Shown one piece after another: positions 46,976 to 55,348 of a stretch of DNA of 64,000 bases (its first letter is position 1; each line of letters starts with the position of its first letter). The position numbers and the translations under genes are program-made. The notes beneath the pieces were generated by a model. It did not search any database. It was not told where the DNA came from and saw only the letters and a list, made by a program, of their open reading frames with translations. This stretch comes from Streptococcus parasanguinis (GTDB lineage: Bacteria; Bacillota; Bacilli; Lactobacillales; Streptococcaceae). The stretch is from assembly GCF_023109675.1 (NCBI RefSeq), contig NZ_JALDUR010000006.1:62001-126000 (forward strand), read 5' to 3'.

Positions 46976-47915
46976 ACATAGAATTGATCTCTTTAAGCGA
47001 TAAGCCCGTCATATCTGAGATAAGCTCAGGTGTCATTCCTCGTGAGACCATTTTGCGGATTAACTGCAGACGTTCTTCATTACGACCTTGTTCCAGGCCT
47101 TGTTCCAAGCCTTTTTCTAAACCTTGTTCCAGACCACGTTCCAATCCTTGCTCCAAACCTTCTTCACGCGCTTCATCAATCGCCGTCTCCATAGTCATAT
47201 CATAATTTTCTTGAATCCGAATTCGCTCGTCTATCATGGTCTTCTCCTCCTTGGTCCAGCTAGATGAATCTAATAATGAATCTGCGTGAGCCACAGCCTG
47301 ACTGGGAGCTTTTGTAAACGGAAGATTCCCAAAAAACTCCAACCACTGTCTACCTGCATCTGTCAGGTTCTCATCTTTATTATACTTGTCTAGCTCTAAA
47401 AAGGCAACCTGCAGAAGATTTTGGTGCTTGCCATTTTTATAATAGGCCTTGAGTTGCTTCCCGGACCGGCTATTGGTCAGCCAGTATTTGTTGATGGCGG
47501 TCTCTTCGTCTAGTAAGAGCGACTTCTCTAAAATGGCAATCCCATAGACGGGCTCCATCTGCTCGTACATCTTATGTGTCTGTCCTTGCTGGCGCAGTTT
47601 TTGCACATTCTCCACCAACTGATTGGCCAAATAGTAATGGAACCGATTCAAGAAATACTGCTGCTTGCGAATCTGGATCTCGATGATCACCTCGGTTCCA
47701 TCACGGAGCTTGGCTCTCACATCCACCGCAGTGGAGAACAAGTCATCCTCATCATAGGCCATGCTGTGGGGCTGGCTTCCCTCCACAATCTGAGCGTCCG
47801 CCACATCCAGTTCTAAAATATCTCGAATAAATGCTGACGTCACCTCTGGCAAACTAAAAATCTTCTTGGCCATAATGTCCAAGGTCGGCGATACATGCGC
47901 GTGTCTTTTCTGCAT
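46968..47915 (-). CDS. Rpn-type PD-(D/E)XK nuclease family protein
   Basis: A 315-aa protein of the recombination-promoting nuclease/putative transposase family (TIGR01784). Core: D-I-M-A-K-K-I-F near 13, D-V-R-A-K-L-R-D-G near 63-71 and the catalytic E-I-Q in I-I-E-I-Q near 76. After a helical middle comes a C-terminal array of E-Q-G-L-like tetrapeptides (about 238-265), encoded by near-identical 12-bp units. Expansion or loss of units would keep the frame. Family members nick DNA; some act in phage defence. Confidence 0.85.
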   Translation of the reverse strand: MQKRHAHVSPTLDIMAKKIFSLPEVTSAFIRDILELDVADAQIVEGSQPHSMAYDEDDLFSTAVDVRAKLRDGTEVIIEIQIRKQQYFLNRFHYYLANQLVENVQKLRQQGQTHKMYEQMEPVYGIAILEKSLLLDEETAINKYWLTNSRSGKQLKAYYKNGKHQNLLQVAFLELDKYNKDENLTDAGRQWLEFFGNLPFTKAPSQAVAHADSLLDSSSWTKEEKTMIDERIRIQENYDMTMETAIDEAREEGLEQGLERGLEQGLEKGLEQGLEQGRNEERLQLIRKMVSRGMTPELISDMTGLSLKEINSMLV

Positions 47916-47931
47916 CCCTACTCCTTTTCGA

Positions 47932-47957
47932 TAAAAAATAGAGGGAAGGTCCCTCTA
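47932..47957 (-). terminator. Terminator of hsdM
   Basis: TAGAGGG and CCCTCTA (47939-47945, 47951-47957), T run on the minus strand. Confidence 0.75.
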
Positions 47958-48030
47958 CTTCTATCATTCGAAAAAAATTTGGGAAATAGCGAATAAAGTA
48001 CCCTTTACCTAATCCCTATCTTCTCACACC

Positions 48031-49632
48031 CTAGCCCTTAAACTCTTGGACAAATTTCTTGAGTTCGGCATCAGCTTCTGGTGTCGTTCCATGAAGCTGG
48101 CTGAGCATGTCTAGGAGAGAGGCTGTCTGGGTCTCGATGGTCGCGTTGGTCTGGTTGATCTTGGCCACGATCTCTGTCAGTGGCTCTACTTCTTCTTCCT
48201 CAAAGGTATCCACATAGCGTGGGATGTTGAGGTTGTAGTCATTCTCGACGATCTCCTCAAAGCTAGCCAGATAGGCAAACTTATCCATGTCCTCTCTGCT
48301 CTTATAGGCCTTGAGGATCTTCTCGATATGGGCATCCGTCATGATGTTCTGGTTCTTGCCCTTGTCAAACTCCTTAGAAGCATCGATAAAGTAAACGTCC
48401 CGATTGGTCCGGTTTTTCTTGAGAATGATGACCGTCGTTGGGATGCTGGTATTGAAGAAGATATTGGCAGGAAGACCGATCACGGTATCAATAGCCCCTT
48501 CTTCCAGCAAGGCCTTGCGAATGGTTCCTTCAGCATTGCCGCGGAAAAGGACCCCGTGAGGAAGGACGATAGCCATGACACCCTTGTCCTGCTTGAGGTG
48601 GTAATAACCATGCAAGAGAAAAGCGAAGTCTGCCTTGGATTGAGGGGCGAGCTTGCCAAATGGGGAGAAGCGAGGATCATGGAGGAAGCCGGAGCTCGCA
48701 GACCACTTAGCTGAGTATGGAGGATTCATAAGGACCCCATCAAAGTTGGTCGGCTCTTGGGTCGGCCAGTCTTCGTCCAGTGTATCGGCATTGTGCAAGA
48801 ACTGGTTTTCCACCGGAACCCCGTGTAGGATCATGTTCATTCGAGCCAGGTTATAGGTAGAGGTATTGAGCTCCTGACCAAAGTACTGGACGGTTTGAGG
48901 CTGGTGGGAATACTTCTTAGCATTGAGCAAGAGGGAGCCCGATCCCATGGTGGCATCGTAGATAGTAAAGCCCTGCACGTCTTCACGCCCTAAAAAGGCA
49001 ATCTGGGTCATGAGCTTGGCTACAGGCTGGGGCGTATAAAACTCTCCTGCTTTCTTACCAGAGTCGGTCGCAAACTGACCGATCAAGTACTCATAAGCAT
49101 CCCCAAGCATATCACCCGCATGACCTGCCACGTCCAGCACTGCCAATTCTTTCATAACGGCAGCCACTAGCTGGTTTTGCTTTTGAGGAGTAGCCCCTAG
49201 CTTCTTGGAGTAGAGATCAATGTCCTCAAAGAGGTTTTCATAGAGGTCGTCACTTTGCTCGATGTCTCGGAAACCCTGAGCCAGATCTTCCAGCTGGAAG
49301 GTGCCTTCATTGGCCCGGTCCACCAAGGCCGTAAAGGTCAAGTCTGGCTTGATGACATAGTTGAGCTCATCGGTGATAACAGTGATCAGATCCTCTTGAG
49401 AGTCTGGATCCTCATAGTAGGATCGGTAAAGCGCCAAGGCTTCATCCAGACTCTCTGTCTCCTCTTCCATGGTCTCCGCCACGAAGAAGAGCAACTTATC
49501 TGAGAGGTACTTGTAAAAAATCATCCCCAAGAGATAGGACTTGTAGTCATTGGCATCCATCTTAGAGCGGAGCACGTCCGCTGAGTTCCACAGGGCTTGG
49601 TAGAGCGACTGGGAGGTTTGTGTTATTTCCAT
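48031..49632 (-). CDS. hsdM: Type I restriction-modification methyltransferase subunit
   Basis: Adds methyl groups to adenine N6 at the site set by HsdS; two HsdM and one HsdS form the methylase. The 533-aa protein has an N-terminal helical HsdM domain (about 8-160), AdoMet motif I D-A-T-M-G-S-G-S-L-L near 225 and catalytic motif IV N-P-P-Y near 303. It is separated from hsdS by the HigBA-like pair and follows HigA by about 20 bp, so it may be read partly from the toxin-antitoxin promoter. Confidence 0.95.
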   Translation of the reverse strand: MEITQTSQSLYQALWNSADVLRSKMDANDYKSYLLGMIFYKYLSDKLLFFVAETMEEETESLDEALALYRSYYEDPDSQEDLITVITDELNYVIKPDLTFTALVDRANEGTFQLEDLAQGFRDIEQSDDLYENLFEDIDLYSKKLGATPQKQNQLVAAVMKELAVLDVAGHAGDMLGDAYEYLIGQFATDSGKKAGEFYTPQPVAKLMTQIAFLGREDVQGFTIYDATMGSGSLLLNAKKYSHQPQTVQYFGQELNTSTYNLARMNMILHGVPVENQFLHNADTLDEDWPTQEPTNFDGVLMNPPYSAKWSASSGFLHDPRFSPFGKLAPQSKADFAFLLHGYYHLKQDKGVMAIVLPHGVLFRGNAEGTIRKALLEEGAIDTVIGLPANIFFNTSIPTTVIILKKNRTNRDVYFIDASKEFDKGKNQNIMTDAHIEKILKAYKSREDMDKFAYLASFEEIVENDYNLNIPRYVDTFEEEEVEPLTEIVAKINQTNATIETQTASLLDMLSQLHGTTPEADAELKKFVQEFKG

Positions 49633-49653
49633 AGTAATTCTTTCTGATTTCTT

Positions 49654-49947
49654 TTAGACCTTTTCTTGTTCCAGTGGGACGACAGCGAGGGTCTTGCCCA
49701 GACTGGCTAAGACTCTCAAGACCGTGTCCAATTGAGGACTGGTCTTTCCTGTCTCCATCCGAGCGATGACCGGTTGACTGACCCCACTGAGTTCTTCTAG
49801 TTTCTTTTGGCTAATGCCCTTTTCATGCCGAGCCTCGATCAGCTCTGTCATAATCGCGACTCGCAGATCACTTTCCAGGATTTCTTCCTTTGTGAAGAGC
49901 TCTGCTCTCACATCTTTCCAATTGCTGCCGATGGCACTATTCTTCAT
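49654..49947 (-). CDS. HigA-like antitoxin (XRE)
   Basis: A 97-aa helix-turn-helix protein: [13 protein letters not shown] near 43, S-Q-P-V-I-A-R-M-E near 57. It overlaps the toxin gene by 11 bp (toxin first), the usual order for HigBA. It probably neutralises the toxin and represses the promoter at 50325-50362. Lies directly before hsdM. Confidence 0.88.
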   Translation of the reverse strand: MKNSAIGSNWKDVRAELFTKEEILESDLRVAIMTELIEARHEKGISQKKLEELSGVSQPVIARMETGKTSPQLDTVLRVLASLGKTLAVVPLEQEKV

Positions 49948-50302
49948 CTCTTAGCCCCCTTTCCTTCAAATCTTGCAATTCCCGCTTGGCTTTCTCAATC
50001 TCTCGTCTGGGTGTCTTTTGCGTCTTTTTGACAAAATGATGCAGTAAGACAAAGCTCCCATCCAGCCAAGCCACGAATAAAATCCGATCCCGCAAGGGTC
50101 TCAACTCCCAGATCTCCGCATCCAGATGCTTGATGTAGGGTTGGCCAGCACGTGTTCCATGCTGACTTAAAAGCTCGATGTAGTCGTTGAGCTTGTTGAG
50201 TTTGATCCTGCTGTCCTTATTATCACGACGAGCTAGCTCCCTCATGTAGTCCAGGACCGGTTGATTCCCCTGTTTGTCCTTATAAAAATAAATAGCGTGC
50301 AC
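49937..50302 (-). CDS. HigB/RelE-like toxin (Gp49-like)
   Basis: A 121-aa protein with a RelE-type fold: N-terminal I-Y-F-Y-K-D-K-x-G, the [14 protein letters not shown] core near 72 and the [11 protein letters not shown] segment near 92. Such toxins cut mRNA at the ribosome. The start is a GTG at 50302 (AAAGGGG before it); ATG starts further up lie across the promoter. Paired with HigA. Confidence 0.85.
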   Translation of the reverse strand: MHAIYFYKDKQGNQPVLDYMRELARRDNKDSRIKLNKLNDYIELLSQHGTRAGQPYIKHLDAEIWELRPLRDRILFVAWLDGSFVLLHHFVKKTQKTPRREIEKAKRELQDLKERGLRDEE

Positions 50303-50324
50303 AAAGCAACCCCTTTTCGAATTT

Positions 50325-50362
50325 ATTATAACTCTAAAGTTATTAAAAGTAAATACTTTTAA
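50325..50362 (-). promoter_or_regulatory. Promoter and operator of the toxin-antitoxin pair
   Basis: Minus strand TTTACT (50348-50353), 17-bp spacer, TATAAT (50325-50330). A perfect 9-bp inverted repeat with 2-bp gap, TTAAAAGTA..TACTTTTAA (50343-50362), covers the -35: likely HigA autoregulation site. Confidence 0.75.
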
Positions 50363-50378
50363 GTTATTAAATACTAAG

Positions 50379-50408
50379 GAGCACCCTTTGAAAAGATCAA
50401 AGGGGCTC
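50379..50408 (-). terminator. Possible terminator between hsdS and the toxin gene
   Basis: GAGCaCCCTTTGA and TCAAAGGGGCTC form a long stem but the T run is weak. Probably partial; it would reduce read-through from hsdS into higBA-hsdM. Confidence 0.45.
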
Positions 50409-50466
50409 ACTTATACTATTCGAAAAATGATGTGCTTATGCTTGCTGATAAGGGGAATTGAGAAGG

Positions 50467-51708
50467 TTAGATAAACATATCCTGTAAGAGTTTCTTTTTG
50501 AGAGTTTCTAGCTGAGAAATTTTTTCTTGGTATGAAGTAATGAGGTTATCGAGGTTAGAGAAATAGGCACCGATGGCTTGTTGTTCAACTACACTCGGAG
50601 GCAAAAAAATATTAGTTTCTAATATATTTTTATTGTATAGTCGTTTTATTGTTGTTCCCTCAATTCCAGACCATTTTATTATTCCATAATATTGCTTCAA
50701 ATATGAGTTATCTAATTGCTGATCATGCTTTAACCATACAATATTTGAATCTTGATAATAAGCATCTTCACCATTGTATACAACCGTTCTGCCAATACTA
50801 CCAGATGCAGATATGAGGATATCACCTATTTCAGGATAAGGATATTTTTCTTTATACTCTTTGAATTTTTCTTTTGTGATAAAAGAATCGGCAGTTCCTC
50901 CAAATGTTCCAATCTTGTAGAAAGGAATATCACCATAGTCGCTAGTTTCATCTTTAAAAATACGTTTATTCATAGCAACAGAGCCTAAACTACCTAATTT
51001 CTTTTCTTCCCACTCACCTTCAAATCCATCCAAACGAATCTCAGGAACGGTCTGTCCAGCTTTGGGAAACATCTTGGAGAGCATGGTCACCTTGAGAGAT
51101 TGGTAGTTGGCAAGATTGTCCTTGTAGCTGGCCAGAAGGTCATCGAGGGTGCGGAAAAGAGAGCCAATAGCGGATTGTTCGTCTAGAGATGGAATAATAA
51201 CATCCCATTCTTTCACCTCAGACATCGGTACCAAATTTACCATTGCTGATGCTGGGTTAGCTTTTGTTAGCTTGTTTTGCATTTCTGGTGATCTCATCCA
51301 TTGTAAAAAGAATTCCTTATCAGTGTTTTTATTAACTCTTAATCTGATTAGAGCTTGATTAAACACACCTTTCTCAATTCCCTCAGGTACTAGTGAAATT
51401 TTTCCAATAGTACCAGCACCACTCATAATAAAGTCACCAGGTAACAATATAAATTTCTTTAGTTCATGATACTTTTCTTCTGAGATTCTATATCTAGTGT
51501 TAAAGTGATCATAAATCGCATTTTGCTGTTCATAGACTACATACTCGCTATTTTGAACAAATAATTCTTTTTTTAAAGCACTACCAAATGGACCACGTCT
51601 AATTCCCTCCGTTGGATCTAATAATTCTTTGAATTTTTTTGATTTCCATGACGAATCTTCATTGAATCTTGAAAAAATAATACTCGGAACATTTATTTGT
51701 TTTTTCAT
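50467..51708 (-). CDS. hsdS: Type I restriction-modification specificity subunit
   Basis: Sets the DNA site of the HsdRMS complex. The 413-aa protein has two target-recognition domains (about 15-170 and 225-375), each followed by a conserved helical repeat: D-E-Q-S-A-I-G-S-L-F near 178 and E-Q-Q-A-I-G-A-Y-F near 378. The specificity cannot be read from sequence. It overlaps the nuclease gene upstream by 4 bp, so it is translated with the defence cassette rather than with hsdM. Confidence 0.93.
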   Translation of the reverse strand: MKKQINVPSIIFSRFNEDSSWKSKKFKELLDPTEGIRRGPFGSALKKELFVQNSEYVVYEQQNAIYDHFNTRYRISEEKYHELKKFILLPGDFIMSGAGTIGKISLVPEGIEKGVFNQALIRLRVNKNTDKEFFLQWMRSPEMQNKLTKANPASAMVNLVPMSEVKEWDVIIPSLDEQSAIGSLFRTLDDLLASYKDNLANYQSLKVTMLSKMFPKAGQTVPEIRLDGFEGEWEEKKLGSLGSVAMNKRIFKDETSDYGDIPFYKIGTFGGTADSFITKEKFKEYKEKYPYPEIGDILISASGSIGRTVVYNGEDAYYQDSNIVWLKHDQQLDNSYLKQYYGIIKWSGIEGTTIKRLYNKNILETNIFLPPSVVEQQAIGAYFSNLDNLITSYQEKISQLETLKKKLLQDMFI

Positions 51709-52415
51709 TCTAACCTCGTTATCTTACCTTCTGTATAATCAATTGATATTTCTGGAGAAACATTTGGAATAAAAACATTAATAGACAATTCTCCATCAGT
51801 AGAGATAGCTTGAATTTGAATACCAATTGGTATTTTATCAGTTGGCATTCTATAAATTAATTCTGATTTATACAAAATATTCGTTCCATTTCTTAAAGTA
51901 TCTTCAAGTTTACTTTCAAAATAGAACTGGCTTTTAGTATTAAGACCTTGAGAATTCATGTTACTCCATGCTGTCTGGACAAATAAGATTCTTTTATTTT
52001 TATTTTTTATTCCTTTAACAAGCTCGTTAGATAATGAATGACCAATTATATGTCCTCTATGGAAATATTTTTTAACAAATAAATCTGAAGTAATACATTC
52101 CCAATTAATAGGGTCCTTTAATTTCTTTCTCTTCTTACTTCCTAAAGTATCTAAACTTTTTCTAGTTAGAAATGCTTCACAAATATAAGGACGTTCATTG
52201 AAATCTGTTGGTAATTCAAGCAACTCATGTTTTTTATTTTCAAATCCACTACAATTAATCAATGGAATTCCATACTCAGATGATTCACGATTAATTATAA
52301 AATAGTTTTCTTCAGAGATTTCATCAGCATATTCAACTGATTTACAATTTAACAAACTTTTCAATTCAGTTTCATCTGATACCCCTAGTAATCTGAATAT
52401 TTCTTCTTTTTCCAT
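51705..52415 (-). CDS. EndA-like DNA/RNA non-specific nuclease, no signal peptide
   Basis: A 236-aa protein. The C-terminal 125 residues follow the streptococcal EndA pattern: H-R-G-H at 119-122 (DRGH in EndA; the last His is the general base), Q-T-A-W-S-N at 147-152 (metal-binding Asn 30 residues after the His), then L-I-Y-R-M and I-Q-A-I-S-T-D-G-E-L-S-I-N-V-F-I-P-N-V. The first motif residue is His, not Asp. There is no signal peptide, so it acts in the cytoplasm. It starts 3 bp after herA and overlaps hsdS. Third gene of the SIR2-HerA cassette; role inferred. Confidence 0.82.
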   Translation of the reverse strand: MEKEEIFRLLGVSDETELKSLLNCKSVEYADEISEENYFIINRESSEYGIPLINCSGFENKKHELLELPTDFNERPYICEAFLTRKSLDTLGSKKRKKLKDPINWECITSDLFVKKYFHRGHIIGHSLSNELVKGIKNKNKRILFVQTAWSNMNSQGLNTKSQFYFESKLEDTLRNGTNILYKSELIYRMPTDKIPIGIQIQAISTDGELSINVFIPNVSPEISIDYTEGKITRLE

Positions 52416-52418
52416 AGT

Positions 52419-54263
52419 TTAGCTCCACAATTCTGTCAAAATAACATCATCACTATTCGGTCTAATTATTTTTTCTTTCTCTACCTTTACAAATACTGGA
52501 ACTTGAATAGCATTACCAGTAATTATAACTTCTCCTTTACCTAAACTAGGAATTTTATTAAATGAAGTTTTATCTAACGTAGGCATAGTATTTACCAGCA
52601 TACGTAAATCATTATCATTAACCAATCTATGGATGAAATAATTATGAACTTGTGAAAGAATAGTCGGTGAAATATCTGCTGGTCGTTGACTAGATAAAGT
52701 TAAATAGAAACCAAATTTTCGTCCTTCCTTAATAATTTCCTCAAAAATATTCAATCTGTAGTCCTGCCAAGTATCTCCTACAGAATGATTTTGAGCATTT
52801 AAAATATTATGTGCTTCATCAATAATCAAGTGACTAGTACATGTAACATCATCTCTATTTATATTCTCTTTCTGTTTATCATAAACCATTTTTGAAATAA
52901 GCATTGGAATTAGTCTGGTAATCTCCTGATTAGCATGTACAAGATTAATAATATTTAGACTGGAAAAATCTCCATCAATACTCTCTTTAACCTCAACAAC
53001 TTTTTTCAAACTATTTAGAGCTGTATCAATTCTATGAAATAAAGGATTAATATGCTCAATGTTTGTTGATTTCCAAGCTGATTGATGTACTTTTTGAAAA
53101 TCAAGATGAAACTTCAATTTGTCAATTTCTGGGAGTGCGTCAAATTTATTACATAAAGCTTCTTCAATTTCATTAATTCGTAGATAATGTATTTCGGAGT
53201 TTTCTATTGGAGTATTCGCATTAATTATATAGCAAGTATCACCGTTCCTCTTTGTAAAATAGGATTCATATGCAGAATTGTAATACAAATTACTTTTTAA
53301 GACAGTAAATAAATCACTGTTAATGTATTTCTCTGCAATCGATGTCCAATTATCTTTAGAATCCAAACTCGCAGAATTCCCAGTAGTTAAAATCTTTTTC
53401 AATGTTCCCACAACAAATCTTGCAATACTAGTACCATCAAATTTATTCTCCTCCCATATTTTAAGCGCTTTTCTCAAAAATGGCACTTGTGTAGCTATTG
53501 TTGCTCCAAATAGGATTGACAAAATATCAGGATCAAATAAATAATCTGAAGTGATTGGAATTTTATTATTGGTTTGATTTCTAGTATCTATATCAAACAC
53601 CTTCTTATTTTCTGTGACATCAAAACTATCATCTTTTGTATATTCACCATTAAAATCAATAACATAGAATTTTGAAAGCTCTAAAATTTTTTCTCTATAG
53701 TCAGACCGAAATAATTCTAAAAATAATTTATGCAATGTATTAGATTTACCACTACCAGTATTCCCAAAAACACCAATATGAGAAGCAAAAATTTTATTAA
53801 TCGATAATGGAACAACTTGACCCTCTAGGATTGACTTTCCAATAGAAATAGTTGGCTCAGATTTATTAATCCCATATATTAATTCTAAGTCTTTTTTTGA
53901 AGTAATACATACTTCATTTCCAATCATAGGTACATATTGACTTGTTACTTGGAATTCACCATTTTCAATAACACCTTTAGTTTTTAAATGAACGATTCGA
54001 TTTATCGAATTTTTTGAAAAGCGATTATCAAATTCTGTACTTCTAATTGTATTTTGTTGATCAGCAACTTTTTCAGTAACAACAGAAGCAATAATTTTTA
54101 CATTATTCTGCAAAATTGTCAAAAATGCACCAATTTTAGCTCCTTGTAACACATCACCATACCATAAATACTCCGCATCATTAGATAGTTGATACATTCC
54201 AACTTGAGAAATATCACCGTCAACCCCTACGATTACACCTAATTTTTTCACATCACGATTCAT
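52419..54263 (-). CDS. HerA/DUF87-family ATPase
   Basis: A 614-aa hexameric-type translocase: N-terminal HAS-barrel-like domain (about 5-115), Walker A G-N-T-G-S-G-K-S (167-174), Walker B I-I-D-E-A-H (480-485), and the S-S-Q-R-P sensor (524-528). HerA proteins move DNA and partner with nucleases or SIR2 effectors in anti-phage systems. It overlaps sir2 by 4 bp, so the two are coupled. The region is clearly richer in A and T than hsdR and hsdM. Confidence 0.9.
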   Translation of the reverse strand: MNRDVKKLGVIVGVDGDISQVGMYQLSNDAEYLWYGDVLQGAKIGAFLTILQNNVKIIASVVTEKVADQQNTIRSTEFDNRFSKNSINRIVHLKTKGVIENGEFQVTSQYVPMIGNEVCITSKKDLELIYGINKSEPTISIGKSILEGQVVPLSINKIFASHIGVFGNTGSGKSNTLHKLFLELFRSDYREKILELSKFYVIDFNGEYTKDDSFDVTENKKVFDIDTRNQTNNKIPITSDYLFDPDILSILFGATIATQVPFLRKALKIWEENKFDGTSIARFVVGTLKKILTTGNSASLDSKDNWTSIAEKYINSDLFTVLKSNLYYNSAYESYFTKRNGDTCYIINANTPIENSEIHYLRINEIEEALCNKFDALPEIDKLKFHLDFQKVHQSAWKSTNIEHINPLFHRIDTALNSLKKVVEVKESIDGDFSSLNIINLVHANQEITRLIPMLISKMVYDKQKENINRDDVTCTSHLIIDEAHNILNAQNHSVGDTWQDYRLNIFEEIIKEGRKFGFYLTLSSQRPADISPTILSQVHNYFIHRLVNDNDLRMLVNTMPTLDKTSFNKIPSLGKGEVIITGNAIQVPVFVKVEKEKIIRPNSDDVILTELWS

Positions 54264-55330
54264 TTTACTTCTTCATCCTCGATGATAAATAACTCTGTCA
54301 AACTACTAATATCAAAATTTCCACTTGTATTCAAAATGTTCTTATTTTCAGATTCTAAAGCAGATGGTATCACTATCTGAAGATTCCTAGGAATATTATC
54401 AAGAGACAAATTCTTCTTAATGACCTCATAATCGCTATCTGAATAACAAAATATATAAGTCATTAATTCTGGATTCTTTAAGGACCTTCTTACCATCTTT
54501 GCAATATGATCATCTTGAAACGAGAATCCTACAACAATTAATACTGATTGAGGTTTATCTAACTCTAGTTGAAATACTCTTAACATATCATGAAAATGAT
54601 TGTTAAGATATGTTTCCTGTCCTTCAAGTCCAGTAGGCCTAACAACTACTGGTTGATCGACAGTATACGGTCTTATTAAAATCTGATTATTTTCTCCTTT
54701 TTCCCAATTCATAGACCCGTGAGGCTTAATTAAAGAAATTGAAGGAAGCTCATTTAAATAATTTTCATTTAATCCTCTATACGCCACACTTTTATTATAA
54801 TTAGAACTATCTAACACTTTATAGAAATAGCCATTGGAACCATCATTAAATATGAAGTTATCGTTTTTCATTAATAAATCCAAGGCTCTTTCAATAAATA
54901 AATCATAATTTGTGGTAAAAATATTAACACTCTTCGAAACCGTTCGGGAATTTGAAATGTAAAGCAATGTAATTACTTTTTCTAAGAACCTTACATATCG
55001 TTCTAATACAAAATCAATACTAATTTCAAAAGCAGTATAATTCTTTAGTTTAGTAAAATATTTCGCAGAATACAAAATTTGTTTATCCATTTTTTCAACA
55101 AAATACTTGATTCTATCATTATGATTAAAAGGTAAAAAAGAACTAACATCCAATATATGTTTTTCTAAATTTTTATTCGCTATATCTTTAGAGACACTTA
55201 TACCATTCTCATCTTTAGTAAAGTAGCTCATTAAAGGAATTGCTGGATATGATACTCCAGAACCAATTAAAATATTCAAATTTTTTGTTAGAATATTTCT
55301 TTTAAATTGTTCAATATTAAAGTCCGACAC
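54260..55330 (-). CDS. SIR2-like (NADase) defence protein
   Basis: A 356-aa protein with a SIR2-like fold: G-S-G-V-S (23-27), T-T-N-Y-D (139-143, catalytic Asn), K-P-H-G-S with the catalytic His (204), and G-F-S-F-Q-D-D-H (268-275). In SIR2-HerA systems this domain destroys NAD+ when phage is sensed. It starts 18 bp after the hsdR stop and overlaps herA. Sequence does not show a zinc-binding insert of true deacetylase sirtuins, which favours NADase. Confidence 0.88.
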   Translation of the reverse strand: MSDFNIEQFKRNILTKNLNILIGSGVSYPAIPLMSYFTKDENGISVSKDIANKNLEKHILDVSSFLPFNHNDRIKYFVEKMDKQILYSAKYFTKLKNYTAFEISIDFVLERYVRFLEKVITLLYISNSRTVSKSVNIFTTNYDLFIERALDLLMKNDNFIFNDGSNGYFYKVLDSSNYNKSVAYRGLNENYLNELPSISLIKPHGSMNWEKGENNQILIRPYTVDQPVVVRPTGLEGQETYLNNHFHDMLRVFQLELDKPQSVLIVVGFSFQDDHIAKMVRRSLKNPELMTYIFCYSDSDYEVIKKNLSLDNIPRNLQIVIPSALESENKNILNTSGNFDISSLTELFIIEDEEVK

Positions 55331-55348
55331 TAATCTTTTCTCCTCCTC

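Noticed and set aside
47080..47190. CRISPR array suggested by the short repeats in the Rpn gene
   Set aside because: Units are 12 bp, in frame and without spacers; they encode the tetrapeptide array.
50303..50410. Longer HigB-like toxin starting at an upstream ATG
   Set aside because: The region holds the promoter and the operator palindrome; GTG at 50302 has AAAGGGG before it.
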